Positions 43,496 through 54,094 of a stretch of DNA of 64,000 nucleotides are shown here, in pieces. This DNA comes from Haloglycomyces albus DSM 45210. Lineage in GTDB: Bacteria > Actinomycetota > Actinomycetes > Mycobacteriales > Micromonosporaceae. Made by a program: the position numbers and the translations under genes. Numbering within the stretch: the stretch's first letter is position 1; every line of letters begins with the position of its first letter. The notes below the pieces were generated by a model. The model did not search any database, was not told the DNA's origin, and saw only the letters and a list, made by a program, of their open reading frames with translations. The DNA lies in contig NZ_AZUQ01000001.1 of the NCBI RefSeq assembly GCF_000527155.1, forward strand, positions 2,105,615 to 2,169,614, in the 5' to 3' direction.

Positions 43496-46400
43496 GTGCA
43501 TCTCAAGAGCCTTACTCTCAAAGGTTTCAAGTCCTTTGCCTCCGCTACCACACTCCGCTTCGAACCGGGAATCACCTGTGTGGTGGGGCCCAACGGCTCG
43601 GGAAAATCAAACGTAGTGGACGCCATTGCCTGGGTTCTGGGAGAGCAGGGGGCCAAATCGCTGCGTGGCGGGAAGATGGAAGACGTCATCTTCGCCGGAA
43701 CGACGGGGCGCTCACCACTGGGACGGGCCGAAGTCACTCTGACGATCGACAATAGTGACGGCGCGATCCCCATCGACTATTCCGAAGTCGCCATTACCAG
43801 GCGCATGTTCCGCTCCGGTGAAGCCGAATACGAAATCAACGGCGATCGGGCACGCCTGCTCGACATTCAAGATCTCCTCTCAGACGCCGGAATCGGTAAG
43901 GAAATGCACGTTCTGGTCGGGCAGGGGAAACTCGACTCCTATCTGCATGCTCGCCCGGAAGATCGTCGATCTTTCATCGAAGAGGCCGCCGGCGTCCTCA
44001 AACACCGGAAACGAAAAGAAAAAGCCCTGCGCAAGCTCAATGGAATGCAGGGAAATCTTGACCGACTCAACGATCTCACCGACGAACTCCGACGTCAGCT
44101 CAAACCCTTGGGCCGCCAAGCGCGATTGGCGCAGCGCGCGCAGACCATTCAAGCCGATTTGCGCGACGCGCGGTTGCGTCTCCTGGCCACCGACCTTGCT
44201 GAACTACGCAGCTCACTGCGGCACGATCAGGAAAGCGAAGAAGCCGCCGCTGAACGAAAAGCCGTCCTGGAAGGCGAGACCGACAATCTCCATCAGGAGA
44301 TCACACGGCACGAACAACAGCACCGTGACGATAAGCCACGACTGGAGAAACTCCAGGAGACCTGGTACAACCTGCAATCCGTCGCCGAACGCCTGCGGTC
44401 TACCAAGCAGTTGGCCAAAGAACGTGCTCGTTATCTGTCCTCCGAAGAATTGCAACGCAGCGGTCCGGATCCACGGGAAATCGAGGCGGAGGCCGAATCG
44501 ATCACGGAGACCGAAATCGAGTTGCGGGAAACCATCGCAGAGGACTCCGAGCGGCTGGACGTGGCACGAGAGGCCCGTTCTGAAATAGAAGCCAGGCTGG
44601 CGGAGACCGAACAAGCCATTGTAGAGGCGACGCGGGCCGCGACGCGGCACCGTGAAGCCCTGACCGCCCTACGAGGACAGGTCGAAAGCACACAGTCCAC
44701 CGTGACGGCCGCCGACGACGAGTCCGAACGTGCCCTCACCGCCCTGCAAGAGGCTCAGGAACGTGCGGAGGAAACCAGGCAGGAGTTCGCTGAACTGGAA
44801 GGTTCGAGTGAACCGGAGGCTGACGCGGAAGGCGAGTCTGAGCTGGAAAGCCGACTTGAGGAGTTGAACGACCGACTTCAGGAGCTCGACGAGCAGAGAG
44901 AGGCGCAGACCGAGCGTTTGCATCAATACCAAAAGGAATCGTCGGCGGCCTCCGCCCGCGCTGAGGCGCTCTCACTCGGGCTACAGCGCAAGGACGGAAA
45001 CAGTCGTCTTCTCGCCGATTTGGGCGAACGGGACGACGTTCTCGGGTCGTTGGCGGCGTTGACAACCGTTACCGCCGGGTATGAAACTGCCGTGGCCAGT
45101 GCCTTGGGACAGTGGGCCGATGCCGTCGCGATGACCGAACAAGAAGGGGCGATGGCGGCGATTCGTCATTTGCATGAGGTCGACGGTGGTCGTGCCCAGT
45201 TGGTTCTCGCGAACGTAGACGGTGACGTCGACCCGGCCACGCCGCCCGAACTCCTCCCCGCGGCGAGTCTCGTGGAGACTCCGCCCGAATACACCGCCAT
45301 GGTGCGCCGGCTCCTCCGCGACTATGTGGTCGTCGACGGTCTGGACGAGGCCGCCGAAGTCGTCAACCGCCACCCCGGACTCACCGCCGTGACCGTGGAC
45401 GGCGATGTTCTGTCCGGTTACACCCTTGGAGGAGGAAGCGACCGGCAAGAAAGCCTCATCGAAATTCAGAGCGAGGTCGACCAGGCCAATCGGCAACACC
45501 GATCAGCGCAGGAATCGATCACACGGCTGGAGAGCGAACTGGAAGCTGTGCAACGAGATATCGACGACTCCGCAGCCGTCAGATCACAACTCCAGAACGA
45601 ATTGAAGCAGCGACAAGAAACGCGGCGCAAACTCGAAACCGAAGCGGCCCGCTTTCGGGCACAGGCCGAAACCGCCGCCAAAGCGGCTGACGCCGAAGTC
45701 GGACGCCTGCAACGCGCGGCCACCGCGGCCGCTCAGTCGCGGGACGACGCCCGAGAGAAGCTGACGCGATTCGAAGCCGAATTGGAACAGGCGGAGCAGC
45801 AAGAAGCTCCCGAAATCCCCGACACCTCCGAGCGCGATGAACTCAATCGGCAATTGGAAGCGGCTCGCCAGAACGAAATGGAAATCCGCCTCGCGGTACG
45901 CACCGCCGAAGAACGAGCGACCGCTCTGTCCGGAAGAGCCGATACCCTGAGGAGACAAGCAGCCGGAGAACGCGAAGAACGGGAACGTGCGCAGGCGAGA
46001 GCCGCACGTCGTGCCCACGCGGCAGCCGTCGCCACAGCCGTGGCCGATGCGACCGACACCGCCCTCGAACGGCTGCAAACCTCGTTGGAAGAAGCCGCCT
46101 CACAACGTGATCGACTCGCTGAGACGCAGACGCGTCGCGAAGCCGAACTCACCGAACTGCGTCAAAAGGCCACCACACTGCAGGCCGAGCTGGAACGGCT
46201 GACCGAAGCCACCCACCGAGAGCAATTGGCGCGGGCACAACAGAAAACCCGTATCGAGGCGCTGGAGACCAAAGCCGTGGAAGAGTTTGGGATCGACCTG
46301 GAAACCCTACTGACCGACTATGGACCGGACAACGACCTGCCACCCACGGCGGATGAAGTGACTAAAGCAGAACAAAAAGGACAATCGGAACCTGAATCGA

Positions 46401-47062
46401 TCCCATTCGACCGAGCTGTCGTTGAAAAACGAGTAGCGAAAGGGGAAAGGGAATTGAAATCCCTTGGCAAAGTCAATCCCCTGGCGCTGGAAGAATTCGC
46501 GGCCCTCGAAGAACGCTACAAATTCCTCAATGAACAGTTGGAGGACGTGAAACGTACCCGTGGTGAATTGCTGGGAGTCGTCGACGAAGTCGACAAACGG
46601 ATCGAAGACGTCTTCATCGAGGCGTACAACGATACGGCCCGAGAGTTCGCCCATGTATTCCAAACGGTCTTCCCGGGCGGGGACGGTCGATTGGTGCTCA
46701 CCGATCCCGACAATCTACTCAATACCGGGGTGGAAGTGGAAGCACGTCCGCCCGGCAAAAAGGTCAAACGTCTGAGTCTTCTATCTGGTGGGGAACGTTC
46801 GCTGACGGCCCTGGCGCTCCTGTGCGCGATTTTCCGAGCCCGTCCGAGCCCCTTCTATCTTATGGACGAAGTCGAGGCGGCACTCGACGACGTCAACCTC
46901 GGGCGGCTTCTCGAACTGTTCAAACAGCTACGAGAGACCTCCCAACTGTTGATCATCACCCACCAAAAGCGAACCATGGAGATCGCCGACGCGCTCTATG
47001 GTGTGACCATGCGGTCGGGAGTCACCCAGATCATTTCGCAAAAGTTCGATCGCGAAGAGTAA
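43496..47062 (+). CDS. smc: Chromosome segregation protein SMC
   Basis: 1188 residues. The N-terminal ATPase half has Walker A GPNGSGKS (31-38) and GQGKLDSYLHARPEDRR; two long coiled coils (about 165-500 and 645-1010) flank a hinge (about 510-640). The C-terminal half has the signature LLSGGERSLTALALL and Walker B FYLMDEVEAALDD. It dimerises at the hinge and condenses and aligns chromosome arms with ScpAB. GTG 43496 is the start. No scpAB genes are in the window. Confidence 0.97.
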   Translation: MHLKSLTLKGFKSFASATTLRFEPGITCVVGPNGSGKSNVVDAIAWVLGEQGAKSLRGGKMEDVIFAGTTGRSPLGRAEVTLTIDNSDGAIPIDYSEVAITRRMFRSGEAEYEINGDRARLLDIQDLLSDAGIGKEMHVLVGQGKLDSYLHARPEDRRSFIEEAAGVLKHRKRKEKALRKLNGMQGNLDRLNDLTDELRRQLKPLGRQARLAQRAQTIQADLRDARLRLLATDLAELRSSLRHDQESEEAAAERKAVLEGETDNLHQEITRHEQQHRDDKPRLEKLQETWYNLQSVAERLRSTKQLAKERARYLSSEELQRSGPDPREIEAEAESITETEIELRETIAEDSERLDVAREARSEIEARLAETEQAIVEATRAATRHREALTALRGQVESTQSTVTAADDESERALTALQEAQERAEETRQEFAELEGSSEPEADAEGESELESRLEELNDRLQELDEQREAQTERLHQYQKESSAASARAEALSLGLQRKDGNSRLLADLGERDDVLGSLAALTTVTAGYETAVASALGQWADAVAMTEQEGAMAAIRHLHEVDGGRAQLVLANVDGDVDPATPPELLPAASLVETPPEYTAMVRRLLRDYVVVDGLDEAAEVVNRHPGLTAVTVDGDVLSGYTLGGGSDRQESLIEIQSEVDQANRQHRSAQESITRLESELEAVQRDIDDSAAVRSQLQNELKQRQETRRKLETEAARFRAQAETAAKAADAEVGRLQRAATAAAQSRDDAREKLTRFEAELEQAEQQEAPEIPDTSERDELNRQLEAARQNEMEIRLAVRTAEERATALSGRADTLRRQAAGEREERERAQARAARRAHAAAVATAVADATDTALERLQTSLEEAASQRDRLAETQTRREAELTELRQKATTLQAELERLTEATHREQLARAQQKTRIEALETKAVEEFGIDLETLLTDYGPDNDLPPTADEVTKAEQKGQSEPESIPFDRAVVEKRVAKGERELKSLGKVNPLALEEFAALEERYKFLNEQLEDVKRTRGELLGVVDEVDKRIEDVFIEAYNDTAREFAHVFQTVFPGGDGRLVLTDPDNLLNTGVEVEARPPGKKVKRLSLLSGGERSLTALALLCAIFRARPSPFYLMDEVEAALDDVNLGRLLELFKQLRETSQLLIITHQKRTMEIADALYGVTMRSGVTQIISQKFDREE

Positions 47063-47107
47063 ACCACCCGTATCGCGAGAGGGAAGAGTCGGTGAGGTCA
47101 AAGGACT

Positions 47108-48169
47108 CTACAGGTCGCTCCAGCGTTCCACCAGTGCACGCGCCGCTCCACCATCGATCGCCGCTCGAGCTCGATCCAGACCCGCGGCAATGGCCGAATG
47201 TCGATAGGCGTCATCGGTAAGGCCGTCTTCGTGGGAATGAGCGGAGGCGGTGGCCAGCGCCGCTGCGCTGTTAATGAGAACAGCATCGCGTACCGGTCCC
47301 GTCTCACCTCGAAAAACCGAACGGGCTACCGCGGTGTTCACCTCGATGTTCCCTCCGGTCAAATCGGAACTCTGCGCTCGCGGCAGACCGAAATCGCGGG
47401 GATCGACAACCCGCCGGACGACGTCCCCTCTTCGGTTCGTGCACCATACGTCGCTAGGTGCTGTGGTGGAGATTTCGTCCAATCCGTCCTGACCACGGGC
47501 CACCATGACCGTGTGGCCACGCCGGGCGAATACTCCCGCCAGGAGAGGCGCCTTGGACAGGTCGGCACAGCCGATGAGACCGGCGTCTGGACTGGCGGGG
47601 TTGGTCAACGGGCCCAGCAGATTGAAGACCGTCGGAACACGGATCGTCTGGCGGACGGGTGCCGCATGCCGCATACCCGGGTGGAAACTCCGCGCAAAAC
47701 AGAATCCGATCCCCACCTCGGTCAGTGATTTCGCCACGAATTCCGGATTCGCCTCCAGATTGACTCCCAGAGCTTCCAACAAGTCGGCAGAGCCGCATTG
47801 GGACGACGCGGCCCGATTACCGTGCTTGATGACCGGAGTGCCGGCAGCCGCCGCGACGACGGCCGCCATGGTAGAGATATTGACGCTTCCGGACCCGTCG
47901 CCACCGGTCCCCACGATGTCGATCGCCGTATCCGTCAGTGGTATCTGAAGGGGGACCGCCTCCTGCCGCATACGATCGGCGATGGCGTCCAACTCGGTGA
48001 GGCTCTCCCCCTTAGCACGAAGGAGAACCGCGAAGGAAGCGAGTTGCTCCGGTTCGGTTCGTCCGGACATGATCTGCCCCATGGCCCATGCCGCTGCGGC
48101 AGAGTCCAAGTCCTCTCCCGCGATGAGGTGGGAGAGGACTGCTTGCCAATTCTGATCCACGGCGTTCAC
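47108..48169 (-). CDS. trpD: Anthranilate phosphoribosyltransferase
   Basis: 353 residues. It joins anthranilate and PRPP in tryptophan synthesis. The PRPP/anthranilate sites are GTGGDGSGSVNISTM, KHGNRAASSQCGSADLLEAL and GIGFCFARSFHPGM. The GTG start at 48169 has GGAGG (48175-48179) upstream. It is separated from other trp genes; a lone trpD next to ctaE and qcrCAB is a known actinobacterial arrangement (Rv2192c-Rv2196). Confidence 0.96.
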   Translation of the reverse strand: MNAVDQNWQAVLSHLIAGEDLDSAAAAWAMGQIMSGRTEPEQLASFAVLLRAKGESLTELDAIADRMRQEAVPLQIPLTDTAIDIVGTGGDGSGSVNISTMAAVVAAAAGTPVIKHGNRAASSQCGSADLLEALGVNLEANPEFVAKSLTEVGIGFCFARSFHPGMRHAAPVRQTIRVPTVFNLLGPLTNPASPDAGLIGCADLSKAPLLAGVFARRGHTVMVARGQDGLDEISTTAPSDVWCTNRRGDVVRRVVDPRDFGLPRAQSSDLTGGNIEVNTAVARSVFRGETGPVRDAVLINSAAALATASAHSHEDGLTDDAYRHSAIAAGLDRARAAIDGGAARALVERWSDL

Positions 48170-48496
48170 GCGGTCCTCCTAAAGTCATTCCCCCGTATGA
48201 GTCGTTTCAAGGTTCTCCATGCCGTCGGACGGGCCCATGTTCCAAGGAAGAGCAGACGGGCGTATCCGATACCATGACCTGCTACGGCAACGGGTCGGTC
48301 GACGGTTCGCACCAACGACAGCACCGCGCGACGGGCACAACCCGGCCAATGCTGCGCGCTTTGCAGACGATCCTACGAGTCCGCAGCATCCGGCACCGGT
48401 AAGCACAGCGCGTGTTCACGTCGTGGGAGAAACAATCACTTTTTCGTAACGCTGACCGCTCAGCTTGCCCCAGGCACTCCATATTCACGCTGCGGG

Positions 48497-48529
48497 GGAT
48501 TCTCACGACCTGAAGGTCGCGACGAATCC
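48497..48529. repeat. Hairpin with GACCT-GA-AGGTC tip, resembling IS200/IS605 end structures
   Basis: GGATTC (48497-48502) pairs with GAATCC (48524-48529), and the inner stem GACCT (48507-48511) pairs with AGGTC (48514-48518) across a GA loop. Subterminal hairpins with such a tip occur at ends of IS200/IS605 elements, but no tnpA or tnpB is present, so at most a remnant. Confidence 0.3.
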
Positions 48530-48574
48530 TCCTCGCGCAAATCTGAAGCACCTGGAACAACCTGAGCTCTTCTC

Positions 48575-48861
48575 CAGCTCTACCGCTTCTACGCTGCGCT
48601 CGAAGCTCGCCAGCTGGCTCGTCTGTGGGGATGGTTGAATGATTGAGCTCTTTTGGAATCACCGGCAGCTCTACCGCTTCTGCGCTTCGCTCGAAGCTCG
48701 CTAGCTGGCTCGTCTGTGGGGATCGAGTGACGGCAGCTCTTTAGGGAACACAGCCAGCTCCACCGCTTCTGCGCTTCGCTCGAAGCTCGCCGGTTGGTTT
48801 ATCCGTGGGGATGGTGGGGTGATTGAGCTCTTCGGGAAATGCAGGCAGCTCCACCGCTGTG
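48575..48861. repeat. Tandem direct repeats, unit about 90 bp, 3.2 copies
   Basis: Copies start at 48575, 48666 and 48755 with a truncated fourth at 48846, so periods are 91, 89 and 91 bp. Each begins CAGCTCYACCGCTTCT and continues with a core containing CGCTCGAAGCTCGC and later GTGGGGAT. Within copies 2 and 3, CTTCGCTCGAAG can fold into a small hairpin. Copies differ at scattered positions. No spacer diversity, so not a CRISPR array. Confidence 0.85.
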
Positions 48862-48968
48862 CGTGTTTGGGGGATGGTCTTGACACCGTGCCCGCACCGG
48901 TCTCAGGGGTGCGGGCACGGGCGAGTGTTCATGAAAGAGTTGAGGGCTGGACTAGGTTGGTGCGTCGA

Positions 48969-49367
48969 TTATTGCTCCAGCAGTTCCACGACCCGTTTGC
49001 CCGTTTGGATCGGGTCGAGGGGATGGGTGATAACAGCGTCGGCGCCCGACCATGCCCCCAACCATTGATCGGCGGAGCGGGCTACGATGACCAAGCTCTT
49101 GGGAATGGTTTCGGCTTCGTCGCGCAACTGCCGAACCGCCCCCAGGCCCCCCATTGGTTGTGCTTCGCCGTCGAAGATCACCAGATCAAGCGAATACTTG
49201 TCCACTGCCGCCAAGACGTCGTCGTAATCGGTGGCGCTGAGGTATTCGATGGTCGCCGTTTCACTGGGGCGAGGGCCGATGGCGTTCTGTATCTTCTCAA
49301 TGACTTCCGGTTGATGGCTGTAGATCAATACCGAATATTCTTTGGCTGAGGTACTCACAGTTTGCAT
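48969..49367 (-). CDS. Degenerate single-domain response-regulator-like protein
   Basis: 132 residues from ATG 49367 (longer frame to 49418). Predicted receiver fold: SVLIYSHQPEVIEKIQ at strand 1, the position of the phosphosite at LDLVIFDGEAQP with Asp, and DAVITHPLDPIQTG at strand 5, where the usual Lys-Pro is replaced by His-Pro. No output domain. It lies between trpD and ctaE and is divergent from ctaE. Probably a regulator-like protein not driven by normal phosphorylation. Confidence 0.72.
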   Translation of the reverse strand: MQTVSTSAKEYSVLIYSHQPEVIEKIQNAIGPRPSETATIEYLSATDYDDVLAAVDKYSLDLVIFDGEAQPMGGLGAVRQLRDEAETIPKSLVIVARSADQWLGAWSGADAVITHPLDPIQTGKRVVELLEQ

Positions 49368-49563
49368 ATTAATCCCGCCACATTTCCGAGTTGTCGCGGG
49401 CTTGGTGTTCTGGCCCAATCGGGCGCCTCAAGTCTCCTCAGTCAGATGTTCGCCTCGTGACCAGCGACGTGATTAGAAATCGACTATTATAAATTGTATT
49501 GCGACACGCGCATTGATCGACCCCTTGCACAGTTGTTCAGGGGCGAACCGTAATAATGTGTCT

Positions 49564-50178
49564 GTGACTTCCGCTGAAGCAACAATCGACCCCGGCCGCA
49601 TACACTCACTGACGAGGCCCAACGTTGTCAGTGTGGGCACCATCGTGTGGCTAAGCAGTGAACTGATGTTCTTCGCTGGCCTGTTCGCCATGTTCTTCTC
49701 CATCCGTGCCGCCGCCCCTGAGATGTGGCTAAGCGGAGTGGAGCACTTGGACGTGGTGTACGCGTTGCCCTTCACCGTCATCCTGATTCTGTCCTCGGTT
49801 ACCTGTCAGATGGGTGTGTTCGCTGCTGAGCGCGGTGATGTGTACAAACTCCGTGCCTGGTACTCCATAACATTCGTCATGGGCTTGATCTTTGTTTTGG
49901 GGCAGGTCAACGAGTATCGCAACTTGGTAAGTGAAGGACTCACCATTGCCACGGACGGCTATTGGTCGATGTTCTATTTGACCACCGGCTTCCACGGCCT
50001 ACACGTCGTCGGCGGTTTGGTGGCATTCATTTACTTCCTAATTCGCTCTACTATGGGGCGCTTTACACCTGCACAAGCGACCGCCTCCATTGTGGTGTCG
50101 TACTACTGGCACTTTGTGGACTTCGTGTGGATCGCTTTGTTCTATATGATCTACTTCCTGGATTTCTGGACCGTATAG
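49564..50178 (+). CDS. ctaE: Cytochrome c oxidase subunit III
   Basis: 204 residues from GTG 49564 (GTG 49558 also possible). Five helices, as in actinobacterial aa3 oxidases. Landmarks are [36 protein letters not shown] and [17 protein letters not shown]. It stabilises the oxidase core in the membrane. qcrCAB follow 209 bases later; subunits I, II and IV are elsewhere. Confidence 0.96.
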   Translation: MTSAEATIDPGRIHSLTRPNVVSVGTIVWLSSELMFFAGLFAMFFSIRAAAPEMWLSGVEHLDVVYALPFTVILILSSVTCQMGVFAAERGDVYKLRAWYSITFVMGLIFVLGQVNEYRNLVSEGLTIATDGYWSMFYLTTGFHGLHVVGGLVAFIYFLIRSTMGRFTPAQATASIVVSYYWHFVDFVWIALFYMIYFLDFWTV

Positions 50179-50387
50179 AACGGTGCGTGCGTGAACGCCC
50201 AAACCAGACCATCGCGACCACGGTCGTGATAGACAAGGACAAACGATTGTTCCCCTCGCCTGCGGCGGTGCCGTTTATGGTTCCGTTGAAAGCGTAGTGA
50301 ACAATGAACCCGGACAGCTGCTGACACCCGGCGGCAGCGTGACGAGAACCCGCTCGTCGGATACACAGATAAAGGTGAGGCAAACAC

Positions 50388-51206
50388 GTGGCTGCAACAG
50401 CGAAGCGGCGGCCGAGCTGGAGAAAGCGTCTGAGCGCGCTCTCCCGCTTCGTCGGCGCGTTGGTCATAGTGGGCGTGGTTTACTCGGTCGGTGCGCCGAG
50501 CCTGTATGCCCAACCCAGCGAGGACGCATCGGACGTAACAGTGCTTCCTGCCGACGTCCAAGAAGGCAAGGAGCTCTACGATTCCAGTTGCATTACCTGT
50601 CACGGTGCGAATGGCGACGGAATCGAAGGGCGTGGACCGAGTTTGATCGGTACCGGTTCCGCTTCAGTGGAATTCCAAGTGAACACGGGACGCATGCCCA
50701 TGGCCTCTCAAGGTGCCCAGGCTCCTCGAAAAGATCCGGAGTTCACTCCAGAAGAAGCTGGAAAGATCGCCGCGTACATCGAATACCTGGGCGGCGGAGC
50801 CGAGACGGACGCGAATCTGGACGAACTCGTCGAGAACGCCGACATCGCCGCCGGTAATGAGCTCTACCGTGTGAACTGTTCGTCCTGCCATGGCTACGCC
50901 GGAGGCGGCGGAGCGCTTTCATCCGGCGCTCACGCTCCCGGGCTGTCCGACTCCACGACAGAGGACATCTACAACGCCATGTTGACCGGACCTCAGAATA
51001 TGCCCGTATTCGCCGACAACGAGCTGACTCCGGAACAGAAGGCCGAGATCATCGCCTACGTCGAGTACACCGTACAGGACGATAAGGATCCCGGCGGTAT
51101 ATTCAACCTCGGTCGTTTCGGCCCCTCGACGGAAGGTGTCGCCATCTTCTTGGTGGGCATCACTTCGCTCATGTTGGCTACGCTCTGGATTGCAGGTAAA
51201 TCGTGA
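50388..51206 (+). CDS. qcrC: Cytochrome bc1 complex diheme cytochrome c subunit
   Basis: 272 residues. A basic N-terminus and a helix (about 20-40) precede two heme c domains with CITCH at 68-72 and CSSCH at 164-168. A C-terminal helix (VAIFLVGITSLMLATLWIAG) anchors the protein. Two hemes in one subunit let it pass electrons directly to the oxidase, which suits the bc1-aa3 supercomplex. The GTG has AGGTGAGG about 9 bases upstream. It overlaps qcrA by 4 bases. Confidence 0.96.
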   Translation: MAATAKRRPSWRKRLSALSRFVGALVIVGVVYSVGAPSLYAQPSEDASDVTVLPADVQEGKELYDSSCITCHGANGDGIEGRGPSLIGTGSASVEFQVNTGRMPMASQGAQAPRKDPEFTPEEAGKIAAYIEYLGGGAETDANLDELVENADIAAGNELYRVNCSSCHGYAGGGGALSSGAHAPGLSDSTTEDIYNAMLTGPQNMPVFADNELTPEQKAEIIAYVEYTVQDDKDPGGIFNLGRFGPSTEGVAIFLVGITSLMLATLWIAGKS

Positions 51207-52396
51207 CCGCCCAAGAACCTCAGAATCAAGGTGACGGGGTCGATGTGAATGACCCCAAGCTGACGCGCTTCGACGTGTTCCGTGAAGGACTGCGTCGCGA
51301 CGGTATTGAAATTCTCCATTACGAGCCGCGTTATCCCAAGCCGGGTACCAAACCCGAAAAACGCATGGAGCGCATCGTCGGGTTCCTGTTCATCCTGGCG
51401 GGCGTATTTTCGCTGCTCTTCTTGGCCGCTTACATTTGGTGGCCCTGGGAGTACGGTGACGGTGCCGGAGATTGGTCGGACCCCGCTCGGTCCTACACCT
51501 CGGTCATCGGTATCTGTCTTGGTTTGTCCCTGCTGTTCTTCGCCATCGGTATTTTGACTTGGGCCAAGAAACTGCTCCCCGTCGAAGAGCTGGTTCAGGA
51601 TCGCCACGACGGGCCCTCCAGCAAGGAGGACCGCAAGATCACCGAGGCGACGGTCGACACCGTCGTCGGCGACATCGGCTTGAAGCGGCGTCCGTTCCTT
51701 AAGAAGGCCGCGCTGGTCGGTGCGGCTCCCTTGGGCTTGGCGGCGATCGCACCTCTGGGAGGTCTGATCAAAGACCCCGAGGACATGTTGACCAAGACCG
51801 GCTGGGACCCCGAGTACGCTGAGACGAAAGCGAAGGGCGAACAGGCCGGAGTCTTCCAGGGCGGAAAGTTCGTTCGTCTGATGATGCGTGACGGCACGAT
51901 GGTGCGACCTGACATGGTCAGCGTCGGAGGTCAGATCACCGTCTACCCCGCCTATGAACACGGTGCCTCCAACAAAGAGGCATTGGCCCCGACGTTGTTG
52001 ATTCATCTGCGGGAACAGGATGCCGAGGAACTTCGGGAGAACCTGTACCCGATGTACGAAGAAGTGAGTGTTTCCACCCCTGAAGGTGAACACGAGTCAA
52101 CGGCCATGTTCGGTAACTTCGTGGCCTACTCCAAGATTTGTACACACGTCGGTTGCCCCGCGAGTCTTTATGAACAGCAATCACAGCGGCTGCTGTGCCC
52201 CTGTCACCAGTCGCAGTTCAACGTGGTGGACAATGCGGCTCCGATCTTCGGTCCCGCCACGCGCCACCTCCCCATGCTGCCGCTAGAGGTCGACGACGAC
52301 GGGTATTTGATTGCGACCAGTGATTATCTGGTACCGCCAGGACCGGCGTTCTGGAACCGCCCGTCTCTGCCCGAAGGATGGGAAGATAAACAGTGA
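51203..52396 (+). CDS. qcrA: Cytochrome bc1 complex Rieske iron-sulfur subunit
   Basis: 397 residues. Three N-terminal helices (about 55-75, 95-118 and 170-190), as in actinobacteria, precede the Rieske domain. The [2Fe-2S] ligands are Cys313 and His315 (CTHVGCP) and Cys332 and His335 (CPCHQSQF), with Cys318 and Cys334 for the disulfide. It oxidises menaquinol and passes electrons to QcrC. It overlaps both neighbours by 4 bases. Confidence 0.96.
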   Translation: MTAQEPQNQGDGVDVNDPKLTRFDVFREGLRRDGIEILHYEPRYPKPGTKPEKRMERIVGFLFILAGVFSLLFLAAYIWWPWEYGDGAGDWSDPARSYTSVIGICLGLSLLFFAIGILTWAKKLLPVEELVQDRHDGPSSKEDRKITEATVDTVVGDIGLKRRPFLKKAALVGAAPLGLAAIAPLGGLIKDPEDMLTKTGWDPEYAETKAKGEQAGVFQGGKFVRLMMRDGTMVRPDMVSVGGQITVYPAYEHGASNKEALAPTLLIHLREQDAEELRENLYPMYEEVSVSTPEGEHESTAMFGNFVAYSKICTHVGCPASLYEQQSQRLLCPCHQSQFNVVDNAAPIFGPATRHLPMLPLEVDDDGYLIATSDYLVPPGPAFWNRPSLPEGWEDKQ

Positions 52397-54018
52397 AGAC
52401 GAAAAAGCCTCAACCTGAAGCTCTGACCACGAAAGTGGGTGGAGAGCTCGACGATCGGTTTCAACTGGCGAAACCGTCGCGTAAGCTCCTGAACAAGGTA
52501 TTCCCCGACCACTGGTCGTTCCTGCTCGGGGAAATCGCCCTGTTCTCGTTCATCATGTTGCTGTTGACCGGGACGTTCCTGGCTCTGTTCTTCGAACCCT
52601 CGATGGCACACGTGGTTTACGACGGTTCCTACGTGCCCTTGCAGGGCATTGAGATGTCGCAGGCCTATGCCACGGCGCTGGATCTGTCCTTCGACGTCCG
52701 TGGCGGACTGTTCATTCGGCAAATGCACCACTGGGCGGCCTTGCTGTTTATGGCCTCCATCGTGGTCCACATGATGCGTATCTTCTTCACGGGCGCGTTC
52801 CGCAAGCCCCGTGAAACCAACTGGATGATCGGTGTTCTGCTGTTCTGGTTGGGATTCATCGAAGGTTTTGCCGGCTACTCCCTGCCCGACGACGGATTGT
52901 CCGGTACCGGGTTGAGGATTGCCGAAGGCATGATGGAATCGGTACCGTTCCTCGGACCGTGGGTATCCGCCGCATTGTTCGGTGGGCCCTTCCCCGGTGA
53001 ACTCATCATCACCCGTTTCTACATTGCCCACGTGTTCATTCTGCCGTTGATCATGCTCGGTCTGATCACCGTTCACCTGGCTCTGATCTTTGCGCAGAAA
53101 CACACTCAATGGCCTGGACCGAACCGGACCGAGCACAACGTGGTCGGCTACCGGATGTTCCCGAACTACGTGATGAAACAGATCGGGTTCAGCCTGATGG
53201 TATTCGGGGTCATCGCACTGTTCGGGGGTCTTTTCCAGATCAACCCGATTTGGCTCTTCGGCCCGTATGAGGCCTCTGTGGTGTCGTCGGGTAGCCAGCC
53301 GGACTTCTACGTCATGTTCATGGACGGGTTGATCCGAATCTTCCCGGCCTGGGAACTGCGGTTCAGCATTGGGGAGTTCGTCTTCATCTTGCCCGCCGTA
53401 TTCTGGCCGGGTGTTGCGGCGATGGGTATCTTCATCCTGCTGCCTCTGCTGTATCCGGCGATCGAACGGCGTCTGACCAAGGATCGTGGACACCACAACC
53501 TGCTGCAACGTCCTCGTGACATGCCCATCCGTACCGGATTGGGTGTCATGGCCGTCAGCTTCTGGGTGATCGGAACGGTGACCGGTGGAAACGACGTCTT
53601 CGCCGAGAAGTTCGACATTTCGCTGAACGCCATGACCTGGATCGGTCGCATTGGCATCGTCCTGATACCGGTGCTGCTTTACTACGTGACGTACCGTATC
53701 TGCCTGGGACTGCAGCAACACGACCGCGAGATCCTGTCCCACGGTGTCGAAACCGGGGTCATGATGCGTGATCCGAACGGGCGCTTCTACGAAGTGCACC
53801 AACCACTCGCGGAGCCGGACGAGCACGGTCATACGGACCTGGAGTACAACGGTTGGACCGTACCGAAGAAGATGAACCGTCTCGGTGCGCTCAAACCGGC
53901 CCGAAAGGGCTTCTTCCGCCCGATCGACGACGCTGAGGAACCCTCGCAGGACGGGTCGACCGCAGTGGAATCGGACGACGATCGCGACGAGATCGAGTCC
54001 GGCTCAAGTGACAGGTAA
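52393..54018 (+). CDS. qcrB: Cytochrome bc1 complex cytochrome b subunit
   Basis: 541 residues. His pairs for the two hemes appear in [20 protein letters not shown] and in [25 protein letters not shown] (only the two His-bearing helices are needed). Eight or so helices are followed by a charged C-terminal extension of about 120 residues, typical of actinobacteria. A strong terminator closes the operon. In mycobacteria this subunit is the target of Q203-type inhibitors. Confidence 0.96.
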   Translation: MKTKKPQPEALTTKVGGELDDRFQLAKPSRKLLNKVFPDHWSFLLGEIALFSFIMLLLTGTFLALFFEPSMAHVVYDGSYVPLQGIEMSQAYATALDLSFDVRGGLFIRQMHHWAALLFMASIVVHMMRIFFTGAFRKPRETNWMIGVLLFWLGFIEGFAGYSLPDDGLSGTGLRIAEGMMESVPFLGPWVSAALFGGPFPGELIITRFYIAHVFILPLIMLGLITVHLALIFAQKHTQWPGPNRTEHNVVGYRMFPNYVMKQIGFSLMVFGVIALFGGLFQINPIWLFGPYEASVVSSGSQPDFYVMFMDGLIRIFPAWELRFSIGEFVFILPAVFWPGVAAMGIFILLPLLYPAIERRLTKDRGHHNLLQRPRDMPIRTGLGVMAVSFWVIGTVTGGNDVFAEKFDISLNAMTWIGRIGIVLIPVLLYYVTYRICLGLQQHDREILSHGVETGVMMRDPNGRFYEVHQPLAEPDEHGHTDLEYNGWTVPKKMNRLGALKPARKGFFRPIDDAEEPSQDGSTAVESDDDRDEIESGSSDR

Positions 54019-54027
54019 GCACGATTT

Positions 54028-54079
54028 AAAGGCCGTTCGGACGATGTTTTCGTTGATTTCGTCCGAACGGCCTTTTTGT
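54028..54079 (+). terminator. Terminator of qcrCAB
   Basis: A perfect 17-bp stem (54028-54044 with 54059-54075, left arm AAAGGCCGTTCGGACGA) with a 14-base loop, followed by TTGT. It separates qcrB from the convergent Rsh-like gene. Confidence 0.93.
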
Positions 54080-54094
54080 ATGCGTCAGCGGAAT

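Larger units (their letters stand above)
48170..48968. other. Repeat-rich non-coding island upstream of trpD
   Basis: About 800 bases without a convincing gene. It holds the trpD promoter region, an imperfect long hairpin (48497-48529) and tandem repeats of about 90 bp (48575-48861). Open frames here are short, Arg-rich or repeat-derived and match no family I recognise. Confidence 0.5.

Noticed and set aside
48219-48662. Open frames on both strands in the repeat island
   Set aside because: They are short, overlapping and partly derived from the tandem repeat; no domain is recognised.
48575-48861. CRISPR array
   Set aside because: The unit is about 90 bp with diverged but homologous sequence throughout; there are no short repeats with unique spacers and no cas genes.
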